Shown here: positions 1 to 8,040 of the stretch, piece after piece
Layout: every line of letters begins with the position of its first letter
Position numbering within the stretch: the first letter of the stretch is position 1
Origin: Hallerella sp964501065
Lineage (GTDB): Bacteria; Fibrobacterota; Fibrobacteria; Fibrobacterales; Fibrobacteraceae
Length of the DNA stretch: 52,382 nt
Assembly: GCA_964501065.1 (NCBI GenBank)
Contig: CAZCRF010000011.1
Location: 1-52,382 of the forward strand
Direction: 5' to 3'
Made by a program: the position numbers and the translations under genes
The notes under the pieces: generated by a model
Told to the model about the DNA's origin: nothing
Seen by the model: only the letters and a program-made list of their open reading frames with translations
The model's database searches: none

Positions 1-136
1 TTTGCTTTAGCAAATCTAGAACCACGTGCAATCCTGCTGCGACCAACTGTCCGTTTGACGGACACAAACCGCCCGTGCCAATGGAAAACAGTTCACTTGG
101 TGAACATCAGCCGTCCGTGCCACGGGAAAATCCCCG
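1..136. other. Gene-free left edge with small hairpins
   Basis: No gene is seen here. Three short perfect stem-loops follow each other: 1-14 (TTTGC/GCAAA), 49-63 (GTCCGT-TTG-ACGGAC) and 91-105 (GTTCAC-TTG-GTGAAC). A degenerate direct repeat links 70-89 and 111-130 (CCGYCCGTGCCRNNGGAAAA). The segment lies downstream of the minus-strand operon ending at 137 and may include its termination region, although no clear T-tract terminator is visible. Confidence 0.5.
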
Positions 137-532
137 TCACTCGTTTTCCTCGTCTTCCTTCGCCTTTTCAATTTCCGACGGGAAGATTCGAAAGTATTCG
201 CGTTTCTTGTCTTCGAACAATTGCAACATCCGCTCCTGTTCAAACTGTTCCCGGTCGATGTTCTGCATGTAAAATTCGTTTGTACGGAATTCGTGCTTGG
301 TCAAAAGCTCCTTGACTTCCGAAGAAAGATCCACGTCGTCCCACAGGATATACATGGAGCCTATTGCGCCTTCGCCGAAAATGCTCACGTCGAATCGGAT
401 GGAATTCGCGCTTGAAGAATCCACGTTGGAAAATTCCGCCCTTTTCTGGGGACGAAACACCAGCGGTTCGTCGGCGGAAAAGCCTGCGGAAAAGGCTGCT
501 GTCAAAACCAAAAGGACGGATTGCAACTTCAT
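137..532 (-). CDS. Secreted hypothetical protein (131 aa)
   Basis: I do not recognise a family. The start at 532 gives MKLQSVLLVLTAAFSAGFSA, a clean signal peptide with probable cleavage after SA near residue 20, so the product is probably periplasmic or exported. The mature part is short and acidic, with a WDDVDLSSEV segment and a charged, probably helical C-terminus rich in Glu, Lys and Asp. The ATG overlaps the tsaD stop codon (ATGA), so it is the third gene of a translationally coupled ybbR-tsaD-orf131 operon. A longer frame from 550 exists, but it would put six residues before the signal peptide and is less likely. Confidence 0.8.
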   Translation of the reverse strand: MKLQSVLLVLTAAFSAGFSADEPLVFRPQKRAEFSNVDSSSANSIRFDVSIFGEGAIGSMYILWDDVDLSSEVKELLTKHEFRTNEFYMQNIDREQFEQERMLQLFEDKKREYFRIFPSEIEKAKEDEENE

Positions 533-1539
533 AGGGCGAGAGGGAGCCAAGGTTTCACTTCGGTCGATGCTTCGGGGAGCATCCCTTTGCGGAAACGGCG
601 GATGGCCGCAGCGGCAATCATCGCCCCGTTGTCCGTACTGTTTTGGCGAGACGGAAAGGCCAACCGCACACCGTGCCGTTCACAATAAATTCCGAGGCGC
701 TCCCGCAAAAGGGCGTTCGCCGAGACGCCGCCGCCGACGACAAGGTTTTTCAATCCCGTTTTTTTCAAGGCCCAAACCGTCTTGGAAACCAAACTGTCGA
801 TAATCGCATCTTCGATGGAAGCCGCGATATCTCCCAAATTTTCCCGGATGAATTCGGGAGAATGCGTTTCCACATAACGGCGGACGGCCGTTTTCAAACC
901 GCTGAAGGAAAACTCCCCGTTGTCTTCGCCCTTCAACGCCCGCGGAAAAACGTGAAACTTGCGATTCTTCCCGACGGCGAGTTTCCCGATGGCGGCCCCC
1001 GCCGGATATTCGAGCCCGATGAGGATGCCGCTTTTGTCAAAAGCTTCCCCCGCGGCGTCGTCCCGGGTCCTGCCGAGAAGAGTGTATTGGAAACCGGGAT
1101 CTTCGACGACAAGTTCCGTGTGCCCCCCGGAAACCGTGAGAGTCAAATAGGGCGGTTCCAAATCGGGCTGCGTGAGCCAAGCGGCGGAAAGATGCCCTTC
1201 CAAATGATTGATGCCATAAGCGGGGACGCCCAAATCACGGGAAAGTCCCCTGGCAAAACTGGCCCCGACGAGAAGTGGACCCATCAGCCCGGGACCCCGG
1301 GTGAAAGCGATTGCGTCGATGTCTTCCAAACGGACGCCGGATTCTGTCAGGGCTTCCCGGCAAACGGGAACGATTTTTTCAAGATGGGCACGGGCGGCCA
1401 CTTCGGGAACGACGCCGCCATACTTCGCATGTTCCCGAATTTGGCTGTAAAGGGGATTCGACAAAACGGAAAGGGGCTCGTCGCGGACAATGGCGCAAGC
1501 CGTCTCGTCGCAACTCGATTCTATGCCGAGCCAAATCAT
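529..1539 (-). CDS. tsaD: tRNA N6-adenosine threonylcarbamoyltransferase TsaD
   Basis: TsaD transfers the threonylcarbamoyl group from threonylcarbamoyl-AMP to A37 of ANN-decoding tRNAs (t6A), working with TsaB and TsaE in the cytoplasm. The 336 residues match the family length. Visible hallmarks are the ASKHA start MIWLGIESSCDETACAI, the metal-binding His pair in NHLEGHLSA (H112 and H116), GPGLMGPLLVGASFARGLS, the SGGHTELV loop and the C-terminal VVGGGVSANALLR and NGAMIA motifs. The ATG at 1539 overlaps the ybbR stop (ATGA) and its own stop overlaps the next start, so the three genes are coupled. Neither tsaB nor tsaE lies in the window. Confidence 0.97.
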   Translation of the reverse strand: MIWLGIESSCDETACAIVRDEPLSVLSNPLYSQIREHAKYGGVVPEVAARAHLEKIVPVCREALTESGVRLEDIDAIAFTRGPGLMGPLLVGASFARGLSRDLGVPAYGINHLEGHLSAAWLTQPDLEPPYLTLTVSGGHTELVVEDPGFQYTLLGRTRDDAAGEAFDKSGILIGLEYPAGAAIGKLAVGKNRKFHVFPRALKGEDNGEFSFSGLKTAVRRYVETHSPEFIRENLGDIAASIEDAIIDSLVSKTVWALKKTGLKNLVVGGGVSANALLRERLGIYCERHGVRLAFPSRQNSTDNGAMIAAAAIRRFRKGMLPEASTEVKPWLPLAL

Positions 1540-2519
1540 GGGGACACCTCCTCGACGCTCCTCGCCGTATCCGACGAAACCGTGTCCACCGGAATCTTTC
1601 GCTTCAAATGGAACTTTTCCGGATGAATCTGGTAGCCTTTGATGTCGCCCGGAATCAAGACGGTGGGACTCAAGCTGTCGGCATCTTCTATGGCGAAGCG
1701 GTTGTATTCTATCAGCAATTGGATGTTTTCGCTCTTGATTTTGGAAAGGACGCCCTTGCCGCCGGAGACTTCGACCGTGGCGCGGGACGGTTCGACAGTG
1801 TAAGCCGAACGGTCATATTGACCGATGAGACGCACGAAGACGTTTTCGAAAGTGTCCCGGACAAGGGGCTCCACGGAAACGGGGACTGTCACCGCGTTGA
1901 TGCTCGGATAAACATAGGACGGCAACTTGGAAAAATCCAATCGGACTTGAAAATTCTCGCTTGAATCGAGGCCGCTCTTGGAAAGTTCCTCCGTCTGGAT
2001 TTCAAAAATCCGAGTCAAGGCGTCCCGTGCTCCGGCGATGGAAATCGTGTCCGGGATAGGAGCCGGAGTCCCGATAATCGTATAACCGTCCTTGGCGAAG
2101 AACGAACCGTTCAGATGAACGGGAACCGTCCTCGAAATGCGCGTGTCTATTTCGATTTCCAAAACGGTGATTTGACTCGAACTTTCGAAATGTACACGGG
2201 GAAAATCCGGTGCGACGAAATTTTCCTCGGTGAGGACGATCCGGTCGAGCCCAAGCTCCGCATCGTGCAAATCGACGACCATTTTGGCCGCATTTTTCGG
2301 GGCGCCTTTCAGCCGGATGAGGTCAATGGCCGTGCCGCGGACGATTACGGAAATCGTCGAAGCGGGCCTCGATGCAATCGCCAGATTCTCCGGCAACCGC
2401 GAAAAGACCAGCGGCACCTGGAGATCCACCTCGGTCACCCGCGCGGAGACGACGTAGAACCAAAGGGCTACGCCAAAAATGCAAGCGATGATTTTAAGAC
2501 CGATGTTCTTCATCTTCAT
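1536..2519 (-). CDS. YbbR (CdaR-like) domain membrane protein
   Basis: Membrane-anchored YbbR-repeat protein of 327 residues. A single N-terminal transmembrane helix (about residues 5-25, IGLKIIACIFGVALWFYVV) is followed by tandem beta-rich YbbR repeats facing the periplasm. In Firmicutes, CdaR regulates the c-di-AMP synthase CdaA. No cdaA is adjacent here, so that role is not supported by context. Two in-frame ATGs (2519 and 2513) are possible. A TATCTTTG element at 2529-2522 lies 2 nt before the first and 8 nt before the second, so the second would suit a leaderless transcript. It is divergent from ftsX and first in the operon with tsaD. Confidence 0.85.
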   Translation of the reverse strand: MKMKNIGLKIIACIFGVALWFYVVSARVTEVDLQVPLVFSRLPENLAIASRPASTISVIVRGTAIDLIRLKGAPKNAAKMVVDLHDAELGLDRIVLTEENFVAPDFPRVHFESSSQITVLEIEIDTRISRTVPVHLNGSFFAKDGYTIIGTPAPIPDTISIAGARDALTRIFEIQTEELSKSGLDSSENFQVRLDFSKLPSYVYPSINAVTVPVSVEPLVRDTFENVFVRLIGQYDRSAYTVEPSRATVEVSGGKGVLSKIKSENIQLLIEYNRFAIEDADSLSPTVLIPGDIKGYQIHPEKFHLKRKIPVDTVSSDTARSVEEVSP

Positions 2520-2521
2520 TC

Positions 2522-2549
2522 CAAAGATAACTATAAAATGTTATATTCG
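2522..2549. promoter_or_regulatory. Back-to-back promoter elements, ybbR / ftsX
   Basis: The minus strand carries TATCTTTG (2529-2522) just before the ybbR ATGs. The plus strand carries TATATTCG (2542-2549) 4 nt before the GTG of ftsX. The whole ybbR-ftsX gap is 34 bp, so both genes are probably expressed from facing-away, near-leaderless promoters. No good -35 hexamer was found for either. The assignment rests on motif and position only. Confidence 0.5.
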
Positions 2550-2553
2550 CTTC

Positions 2554-3438
2554 GTGTTGAACCGCATCGGTTATTTAATTTCAGAAGCTTTCCGCGGATG
2601 GAAAGAGCACCGCACCGTCGTTTTTCCCTCCTTGGTGACGATATTCCTCTGCGCTTTTCTCCTGGGGCTTTCCGGAGCGTTTCTGCTCGGGGCTTACCGC
2701 CTCTCCGACGTGGAAAATCGCCTGTATCGGATTGAAGCCTTCTTGAAAAATCCCCTCCCGACGGATTCCGTCGAATCGCTGGAACGGGAGCTGTGGCAAA
2801 TCAAGCAGTTCGACTCAATCCACTACAAGAGCCCGGACGCCGCCATGGAGGATTTCAGGCAAAAGTTCTCCGAGGACATGCTTTCCCTCGTCGACGGGAA
2901 TCCGCTGCCCGCTTCATTCGTCATGACCCTGAAAGACCGTTACCGCGAACCGTCCATCTTGCACAATCTGGTTTTGGAATTGAAGAAGCACCCGGCATTC
3001 GACGCCGTGGAATCCCCGACCCTTTTCGTCGACCGAATCGCCAAGTGGAAGTTTTCACTCATCTTCTGGCCAATCGCCACCGTCTCCGTCATTTTCGTCA
3101 CCTTGTTCCTGATAATCGGGAATTCCGTCAGGCTTTCCCTCTTTTCGCGAAAGCTCCTGGTCGAAAACATGATGTTCGCCGGGGCATCAGCCATGTTCGT
3201 CGAATTCCCCTTCTTGGTGGAGGGCGTGATGCAGGGAATCCTGTCTAGCGGACTGGCGGCCCTGCTCCTGGCCTTTGCAGAACGCTCCCTGGCGGACGAA
3301 ATCCCGGTGCTGGGCTATTACCTTTCCGGCTACGGCTATCTGCTTTTCGCCGTCGTCTGTTCCGTGACGGTCGTCTCCGTCTATTCGAGCTACCGCAGTG
3401 TCCGCGGATTCTTGAGACGCGACCTTTCCGATGTTTAG
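2554..3438 (+). CDS. ftsX: Cell division protein FtsX
   Basis: FtsX is the membrane half of FtsEX, which couples the divisome to periplasmic murein hydrolase activation. The product (294 aa from the GTG start) has one N-terminal transmembrane helix (FPSLVTIFLCAFLLGLSGAF), an extracytoplasmic domain of about 110 residues, and three C-terminal helices (SLIFWPIATVSVIFVTLFLI, a middle one near FPFLVEGVMQGILSSGL, and YGYLLFAVVCSVTVVSVY), the standard FtsX layout. The GTG at 2554 is chosen because it begins VLNRIGYLISEAFRGW, typical of FtsX, and sits 4 nt after a promoter element. An upstream ATG at 2479 lies inside ybbR. It overlaps envC by 8 bp. Its partner ftsE is not in the window. Confidence 0.93.
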   Translation: MLNRIGYLISEAFRGWKEHRTVVFPSLVTIFLCAFLLGLSGAFLLGAYRLSDVENRLYRIEAFLKNPLPTDSVESLERELWQIKQFDSIHYKSPDAAMEDFRQKFSEDMLSLVDGNPLPASFVMTLKDRYREPSILHNLVLELKKHPAFDAVESPTLFVDRIAKWKFSLIFWPIATVSVIFVTLFLIIGNSVRLSLFSRKLLVENMMFAGASAMFVEFPFLVEGVMQGILSSGLAALLLAFAERSLADEIPVLGYYLSGYGYLLFAVVCSVTVVSVYSSYRSVRGFLRRDLSDV

Positions 3439-4675
3439 CGGGAATCCGATGCCGCACCGCCTGTTCTTGAAAATTTTCCTCTGCGCCGTGCTTCTTTGCG
3501 CCGGCCAGTCCTTTTCCGCCAAATCGACGGACAGGCAATTGGCCAAGCAACGGGCGGAACTCAAAAGCATCGAGGCGAATCTGGCAAAGCAGAGAAAACG
3601 CGTCAAGATGCTCGAATCCGAAGAGAAGGGAGTCCTGAACACCATCGCTTTGCTAGACGAGAACCTGAACCGCACACGGGAATACGTCGCCCAACTTTCG
3701 AAGAACGAATCGACCGTCAAAAAATCCCTTCGGGAAATCAACCGGGAGCTGGACTCCTTGGACAGGGAAATCAACCTTCGGAACGACGCGATGAAACGCC
3801 GAATTCGCGAACTCTACATCCACGGGGACATGGGGACTCTCGAATCCATTTACGCCGTGCTCCGCGGGGAAAGCTCCCCGGAACGCGGAGCCTATTACGT
3901 GAACAGACTCCTGGTCCAAGACCGCGAAATGATGGAAACGCTTTCCTGGATTTTACGGGAACGCGCCTTGAAGAAACGGAACGCGTCGAACAGGCTTGCC
4001 GAACTGCGGACCCTGCAGACCAAAAAGGCGGAGGAAGAAGCCGGGCTGGAGACCCAAATCCGCACGCAAGGGACAGTGCTCGCCTCCGTCCAAAAGAACA
4101 AGAGCCTGCAGCAAAGCGCCATCAAGGAAATCGAGAGAAACCAAAAGGCCATCCTTTCCCTCATCCGGCAATTGGAGAAGAAGCGGGCAAAGGAAATCGC
4201 GGCGGCCAAAAGGGGGCAAAAGAAAAAAGACTCCAAGAAAAAAAAGGGCAACGCGAAAATTCCCCAGATGCCGCCAAAGCCCATCGGGCCCAAATGCCAA
4301 CCGTTGGAAGGGCCCGTCATCAGCGCCTACGGAATGCATGAACATCCCGTTCTGCACATCCGTACGCGGAACCTGGGCGTCGAAATCCGCGGAAAGAAAG
4401 GGGCGAAAGTCCGGGCGGCGGCGGCGGGGACAGTCGCCATGGTCACGGAAATCGACGGGCGCGGGCCATCGGTCATCCTTGAACATCCCGGCGGAGTCTA
4501 TTCCGTCTACGGGCATTTGTCCGCAGTCCGCGTCAAGGAGGGCGACCGCGTGAACAACTGCCAAGACATCGGCACGGTCGGCGACATCGCCTCCTTGAAT
4601 GGAATTAAATTGTATTTCCAAGTGAGCGAGGGCACGGAAACGGTCGATCCCTTGCAATGGTTGAAAAGAAAATGA
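3431..4675 (+). CDS. envC: EnvC-like murein hydrolase activator (degenerate LytM)
   Basis: Periplasmic coiled-coil protein ending in a LytM (M23) domain, 414 aa. A signal peptide (LFLKIFLCAVLLCAGQSFSA) is followed by a long coiled coil of Lys, Glu and Arg (about residues 30-280) with a Lys-rich hinge, then the LytM domain (about 290-414). The M23 zinc ligands are lost: the HxGxD site reads NLGVE and the HLHFE site reads LYFQV, while the YGHL His remains. This is the EnvC pattern, where an inactive LytM domain activates amidases and the coiled coil binds FtsX. Position directly after ftsX supports this. An alternative start at 3449 (MPHRLFLK) would avoid most of the overlap. Confidence 0.9.
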   Translation: MFSGNPMPHRLFLKIFLCAVLLCAGQSFSAKSTDRQLAKQRAELKSIEANLAKQRKRVKMLESEEKGVLNTIALLDENLNRTREYVAQLSKNESTVKKSLREINRELDSLDREINLRNDAMKRRIRELYIHGDMGTLESIYAVLRGESSPERGAYYVNRLLVQDREMMETLSWILRERALKKRNASNRLAELRTLQTKKAEEEAGLETQIRTQGTVLASVQKNKSLQQSAIKEIERNQKAILSLIRQLEKKRAKEIAAAKRGQKKKDSKKKKGNAKIPQMPPKPIGPKCQPLEGPVISAYGMHEHPVLHIRTRNLGVEIRGKKGAKVRAAAAGTVAMVTEIDGRGPSVILEHPGGVYSVYGHLSAVRVKEGDRVNNCQDIGTVGDIASLNGIKLYFQVSEGTETVDPLQWLKRK

Positions 4676-5787
4676 AGCATTACACACTCGAAGGTCCAAA
4701 ATCCCAGATGGATGCGCGCGTCAAATTGCAAAATGCGCTGAACGAAAAACGCTTTCCCCAAGCCGTATTGATCGAAGGCGAACGCGGCATCGGCAAAAAA
4801 GCCCTGGCCATCGAACTCTCGAAGACTCTCTGTTGCACGGACGCGGAAAACGCCCCGTGCGGAAAATGCCTGAGCTGCAAACTGGCGAGCGACCCGGGAA
4901 ACGTGAAAAGCTGGGTCGTCCCACTCGAGACCGCCGAAGCGAACGCCAAGTCGGCAAGCGAATCCGGCGAGAATTCCAAAGCGCATACAGTCGAAGATTA
5001 CAAGGCCGCCTACATTTCGGAAATTTTTAAAAACCCCTATTCCGTCTCGATTTTTTCGAGCATCGCCCAAATCTCCGTGGAACAGATTCGAAACATGACG
5101 GCGCAATTTTCCCGCGCAAGCTCCGGCGTGAGGACAGTCATCATCGCGGAGGCGGACCGCATGAACGAATCCGCCGCCAACGCGCTCTTGAAAACCCTGG
5201 AAGAGGTCCCGCAAAACACCTATTTCATCTTGACGTCTTCCCTGCCGGGGAAGCTCCTCGAGACCATCCGCAGTCGCTGCCTTTCCCTGCGCCTCCCCCC
5301 GATGCTTTCGGAAGAGGTCGAAGCCGTCGTGCAAAAGGCGACAGGGGAAAAAGTCCACCCAGACGCCTTGGGAATGTCTCTCGGTTCCCCGGGAATGGCG
5401 ATGTATTACCAGGAGAATATTTCCGAAAACGAGACCTTGGCCATGGACTTTTTGAGGGACAGCGCGGAAGGAAACTATTCCGACCTTTTTTTGGAACTCG
5501 ACAAGGCTTTTCCCCGCGGGGCGACAGACTCCGCCGTGATGATGCTCGACTTTCTCGAGTTCCTGGTCGACGACGCCCTGAGAATCGCTTTTGGAGAAAA
5601 GGCCCGGTTGCAAGACATGCGGCAAAGTGTCGAAGCTTTGAACTTGGGGCGTTTCGGGGCGGAAGCCTTGGAAAAGGCGATTCTAGAAATCAACCGGGCG
5701 AAGGAAAGAATTTCGGGAAGGAAGAACACGGTGTCCATGGCGTTGCAAACCCTTTCCATCGGGCTCTTCGAAGGGTACAAAGCATGA
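4672..5787 (+). CDS. holB: DNA polymerase III delta' subunit
   Basis: Clamp-loader delta' subunit, 371 aa from the ATG that overlaps the envC stop (ATGA). It has a Walker A-like loop GERGIGKK (residues 36-43), a four-Cys zinc module (C55, C63, C66, C69; PCGKCLSC), a degenerate Walker B region (VIIAEADRMNESAANALLKTLEE), and the sensor/SRC motif TIRSRCLSL. In the clamp loader, delta' helps open the beta ring in the cytoplasm at replication forks. The length and the zinc module fit HolB rather than the longer tau/gamma subunit DnaX, which carries a full ATPase and C-terminal extension. A start 15 nt upstream is possible but less likely. Confidence 0.92.
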   Translation: MKHYTLEGPKSQMDARVKLQNALNEKRFPQAVLIEGERGIGKKALAIELSKTLCCTDAENAPCGKCLSCKLASDPGNVKSWVVPLETAEANAKSASESGENSKAHTVEDYKAAYISEIFKNPYSVSIFSSIAQISVEQIRNMTAQFSRASSGVRTVIIAEADRMNESAANALLKTLEEVPQNTYFILTSSLPGKLLETIRSRCLSLRLPPMLSEEVEAVVQKATGEKVHPDALGMSLGSPGMAMYYQENISENETLAMDFLRDSAEGNYSDLFLELDKAFPRGATDSAVMMLDFLEFLVDDALRIAFGEKARLQDMRQSVEALNLGRFGAEALEKAILEINRAKERISGRKNTVSMALQTLSIGLFEGYKA

Positions 5788-7472
5788 ACGCGGAACTGTC
5801 GGCATCTTCCATCGCAAGGCACTTGGGCATTCCCCATCTAGCGGCGAGAATTTTGGTCTCCCGCGGATGCGTCTCCGTTTCCGAAGCCTATTCCAAGATG
5901 CATTCGAACAAGGCCCACGTTTTGGATCCACTGTCCCCCAAAGCTCCGATGCTCGGCATGGAAAAAGCCCTCGATTGGATTGAAGCCGCGCGGGCTTCCG
6001 GGGAAAAGCTCTGCATCTTCGGCGATTACGACATGGACGGTCTGACCGGGACGACCATTTTAAAGCGAGGGCTTTCTGAAATCGGCATCGACGCCTCCTG
6101 GCACTTGCCCTGCCGATTCGGAGTGGGTTCCGGCTACGGGCTTTCGAAGGAATCCGTGGACCAAATGCTCTCGGAGGGAGTCAAGAACCTTTTGACCGTC
6201 GATACGGGCATCACCGCCAACGCAGAAATCGAATACGCCAAATCCAAGGGAATGCGCGTCATGGTCATCGACCACCACGAACCATCCGGAGACGGACTTC
6301 CCCCTTGCGACGTTTTGCTCGACCCTTATCAAGAAGGATGCCGTTACCCCAACAAGGCTCTTTGCGGGGCAGGGGTTTCGTACAAATTCATCGACACATT
6401 GCTGAAGAAGAAGTCCATCGGGAACGGAGACAAGTATTTGGATCTGGTCGCCCTGGGGACTTTGGCGGATCTTGTCGAAATGACGCCGGAGAACCGTTAC
6501 CTGACGCGATGCGGGCTTTCCATGCTGCAAGAGAGCCGGTGGCCCGGAGTGCGGGAACTCTGCCGGAAACAATTGGAGAACATCCCCTACGTCGGCGGGT
6601 TGGACGTCTTGTTCCGAATCGCCCCGCTGATGAACGCCCCCGGCCGCATGGATCGTCCGGACACAGCCTTGGAACTCCTTCTTTGCGACAGCAAAAGGGA
6701 GGCTTCCGCCATCCTCGAGAAGCTCTTCCAATACAACAGCTTGCGCAAAAAGACGGAGGCGGACATTTCCCAGGCCGCCGTAGAATGGGTGACGACGCAT
6801 TACAAAGAAGGGCTTCCCCAAGTCCTTGTCGTCGACGGGAAGGAATGGCATCCGGGAGTCATCGGCATCGTCGCGGCAAAGGTCGCCCAGACGTTCAACC
6901 GCCCGGCGGCCGTCATGACCGTTTCGGACGGCGTCGCACAAGCTTCCGCAAGAGCCGTCCCCGGATTCAACTGGCATCGCGCCCTCTTTGAAGTTCGGGA
7001 CTTATTCCTCCGCTGGGGTGGTCACGCCAACGCTGCGGGATTCAGCCTGAAGGAGGAGAACATCCCCATCCTCCGCGAAAGGCTGCAAGAAACGGCCGAA
7101 GGGCAAAATTACCACGGCGGCGCGGAGCCGACCGAAGAATCGGCGGAGCGCATCCCCGCGGCCTTGAATGAAATCACCCCAGCCCTGATGCGCGCCATCC
7201 AAGACATGGAGCCCTTCGGGGGAAAGAATCCCTACCCCATCCTTTATACGGAAAATGTACGCGTCGAAAGAGTGCGGGAACTGCGAGGCGGGCATCTACA
7301 GCTTAAATTATCCCAAGGCGGAAATGCACCCTTCGCCGCCATCGCTTTCGGAATGGCGGACGTCAAGCGGAAAATCGGAGGGAAACATTCCGTTTCCATC
7401 GCTTACGAACCGATTTGGAATGTTTACAACGGGCGAAAGGAAATCCAGCTGCTGATCAAGGCTATCCGTTAG
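5784..7472 (+). CDS. recJ: Single-stranded-DNA-specific exonuclease RecJ
   Basis: RecJ is a 5'-3' single-strand DNA exonuclease used in recombinational and mismatch repair. The 562 residues match the family size. DHH-phosphoesterase motifs are clear: FGDYDMDG (D81-D85 region, Mn-binding), DTGI (140-143), DHH (163-165), and LGTLADLVEMTPENR. The DHHA1 half has WHPGVIGIVAAKVA and GGHANAAGFSL, and the C-terminal OB-like region follows. The usual DADG signature reads DMDG here, a conservative change. Its ATG overlaps the holB stop (ATGA), and its 3' end overlaps the convergent gene at 7462-7899 by 11 bp. Confidence 0.96.
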   Translation: MNAELSASSIARHLGIPHLAARILVSRGCVSVSEAYSKMHSNKAHVLDPLSPKAPMLGMEKALDWIEAARASGEKLCIFGDYDMDGLTGTTILKRGLSEIGIDASWHLPCRFGVGSGYGLSKESVDQMLSEGVKNLLTVDTGITANAEIEYAKSKGMRVMVIDHHEPSGDGLPPCDVLLDPYQEGCRYPNKALCGAGVSYKFIDTLLKKKSIGNGDKYLDLVALGTLADLVEMTPENRYLTRCGLSMLQESRWPGVRELCRKQLENIPYVGGLDVLFRIAPLMNAPGRMDRPDTALELLLCDSKREASAILEKLFQYNSLRKKTEADISQAAVEWVTTHYKEGLPQVLVVDGKEWHPGVIGIVAAKVAQTFNRPAAVMTVSDGVAQASARAVPGFNWHRALFEVRDLFLRWGGHANAAGFSLKEENIPILRERLQETAEGQNYHGGAEPTEESAERIPAALNEITPALMRAIQDMEPFGGKNPYPILYTENVRVERVRELRGGHLQLKLSQGGNAPFAAIAFGMADVKRKIGGKHSVSIAYEPIWNVYNGRKEIQLLIKAIR

Positions 7473-7899
7473 CCCGCAGGATTTGGAGCAACTTGTCCTT
7501 GCACTTGTCTATCAAGACGAACGCTTCGAACATCCGGGCTTGACGCCACTTCCGTTCGAACTTTTCTTCCCAATTGATGGCGACGTCCTGGGGATTTTCC
7601 TTCCCCTTCTGCTCCTCGTTCCGATACCAGACTTCCTTGCTGATTTCCTTGATGAGGTCCGCCATGTCCGCAGCCGGCTGCAAAGAGCCTCGGACGAGCA
7701 GATAAGCGCGCAAATTGTCCAGCAGGACTTCATCGCTCGGCTCCAAGCTGTCTTCCTTGGAAATAATCCAAATGCGGTTCCTGTGGCGTTTGGCGAAGCC
7801 CATCAAATTCTCTTCGACCTTCGAAAGTTCGCCTCTTTCATATTTGGCGAGAACCGCTTCCCGCGGGTAGTAAATGGAATCTGGATAGTATTCAATCAT
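7462..7899 (-). CDS. Hypothetical protein, 145 aa, behind tRNA-Leu
   Basis: No family is recognised. It is a soluble, charged protein without a signal peptide. It starts MIEYYPDSIYYPREAVLAKY and has helical segments rich in Glu, Lys and Trp (WEEKFERKWRQARMFEAF) near the C-terminus. The ATG lies only 17 nt beyond the 3' end of tRNA-Leu on the same strand, so it has no room for its own promoter outside the tRNA gene. It is probably co-transcribed with the tRNA and released by tRNA 3' processing. It overlaps the convergent recJ end by 11 bp. Its codon use resembles the neighbours, which supports a real gene. Confidence 0.75.
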   Translation of the reverse strand: MIEYYPDSIYYPREAVLAKYERGELSKVEENLMGFAKRHRNRIWIISKEDSLEPSDEVLLDNLRAYLLVRGSLQPAADMADLIKEISKEVWYRNEEQKGKENPQDVAINWEEKFERKWRQARMFEAFVLIDKCKDKLLQILRANG

Positions 7900-7915
7900 A
7901 GCGTTTATCTTGGAA

Positions 7916-7998
7916 TGCCCGGGGCGGGACTTGAACCCGCAAGGCCTTGCGGCCGGGGGATTTTAAGTCCCCTGTGTCTACCATTCCACCACCTGGGC
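7916..7998 (-). tRNA. tRNA-Leu (anticodon UAA)
   Basis: Class II tRNA of 83 nt. The anticodon loop reads CTTAAAA within the stem GGGGA/TCCCC, giving UAA. The variable arm is GGCC-GCAA-GGCC, the T arm is GCGGG-TTCAAGT-CCCGC, and the D arm is of the TGGTGGAATGGTAGACAC type, all as in bacterial tRNA-Leu(UAA). The CCA end is not encoded (the sequence continues TTCC). The acceptor stem GCCCAGG/CCCGGGC has one A-C mismatch at pair 5-68. A TATATTTG element at 8020-8013 lies 14 nt upstream. Confidence 0.96.
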
Positions 7999-8012
7999 GG
8001 GTGAGAACATCG

Positions 8013-8020
8013 CAAATATA
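8013..8020 (-). promoter_or_regulatory. TATATTTG promoter element of tRNA-Leu
   Basis: An exact match to TAnnTTTG on the minus strand, 14 nt before the first base of the mature tRNA-Leu and just beyond the hemG stop. The spacing fits a -10/-7 element with a short 5' leader removed by RNase P. It probably also serves the gene at 7462-7899. Confidence 0.6.
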
Positions 8021-8040
8021 GCTAAATCTTCGGAAAAGCA

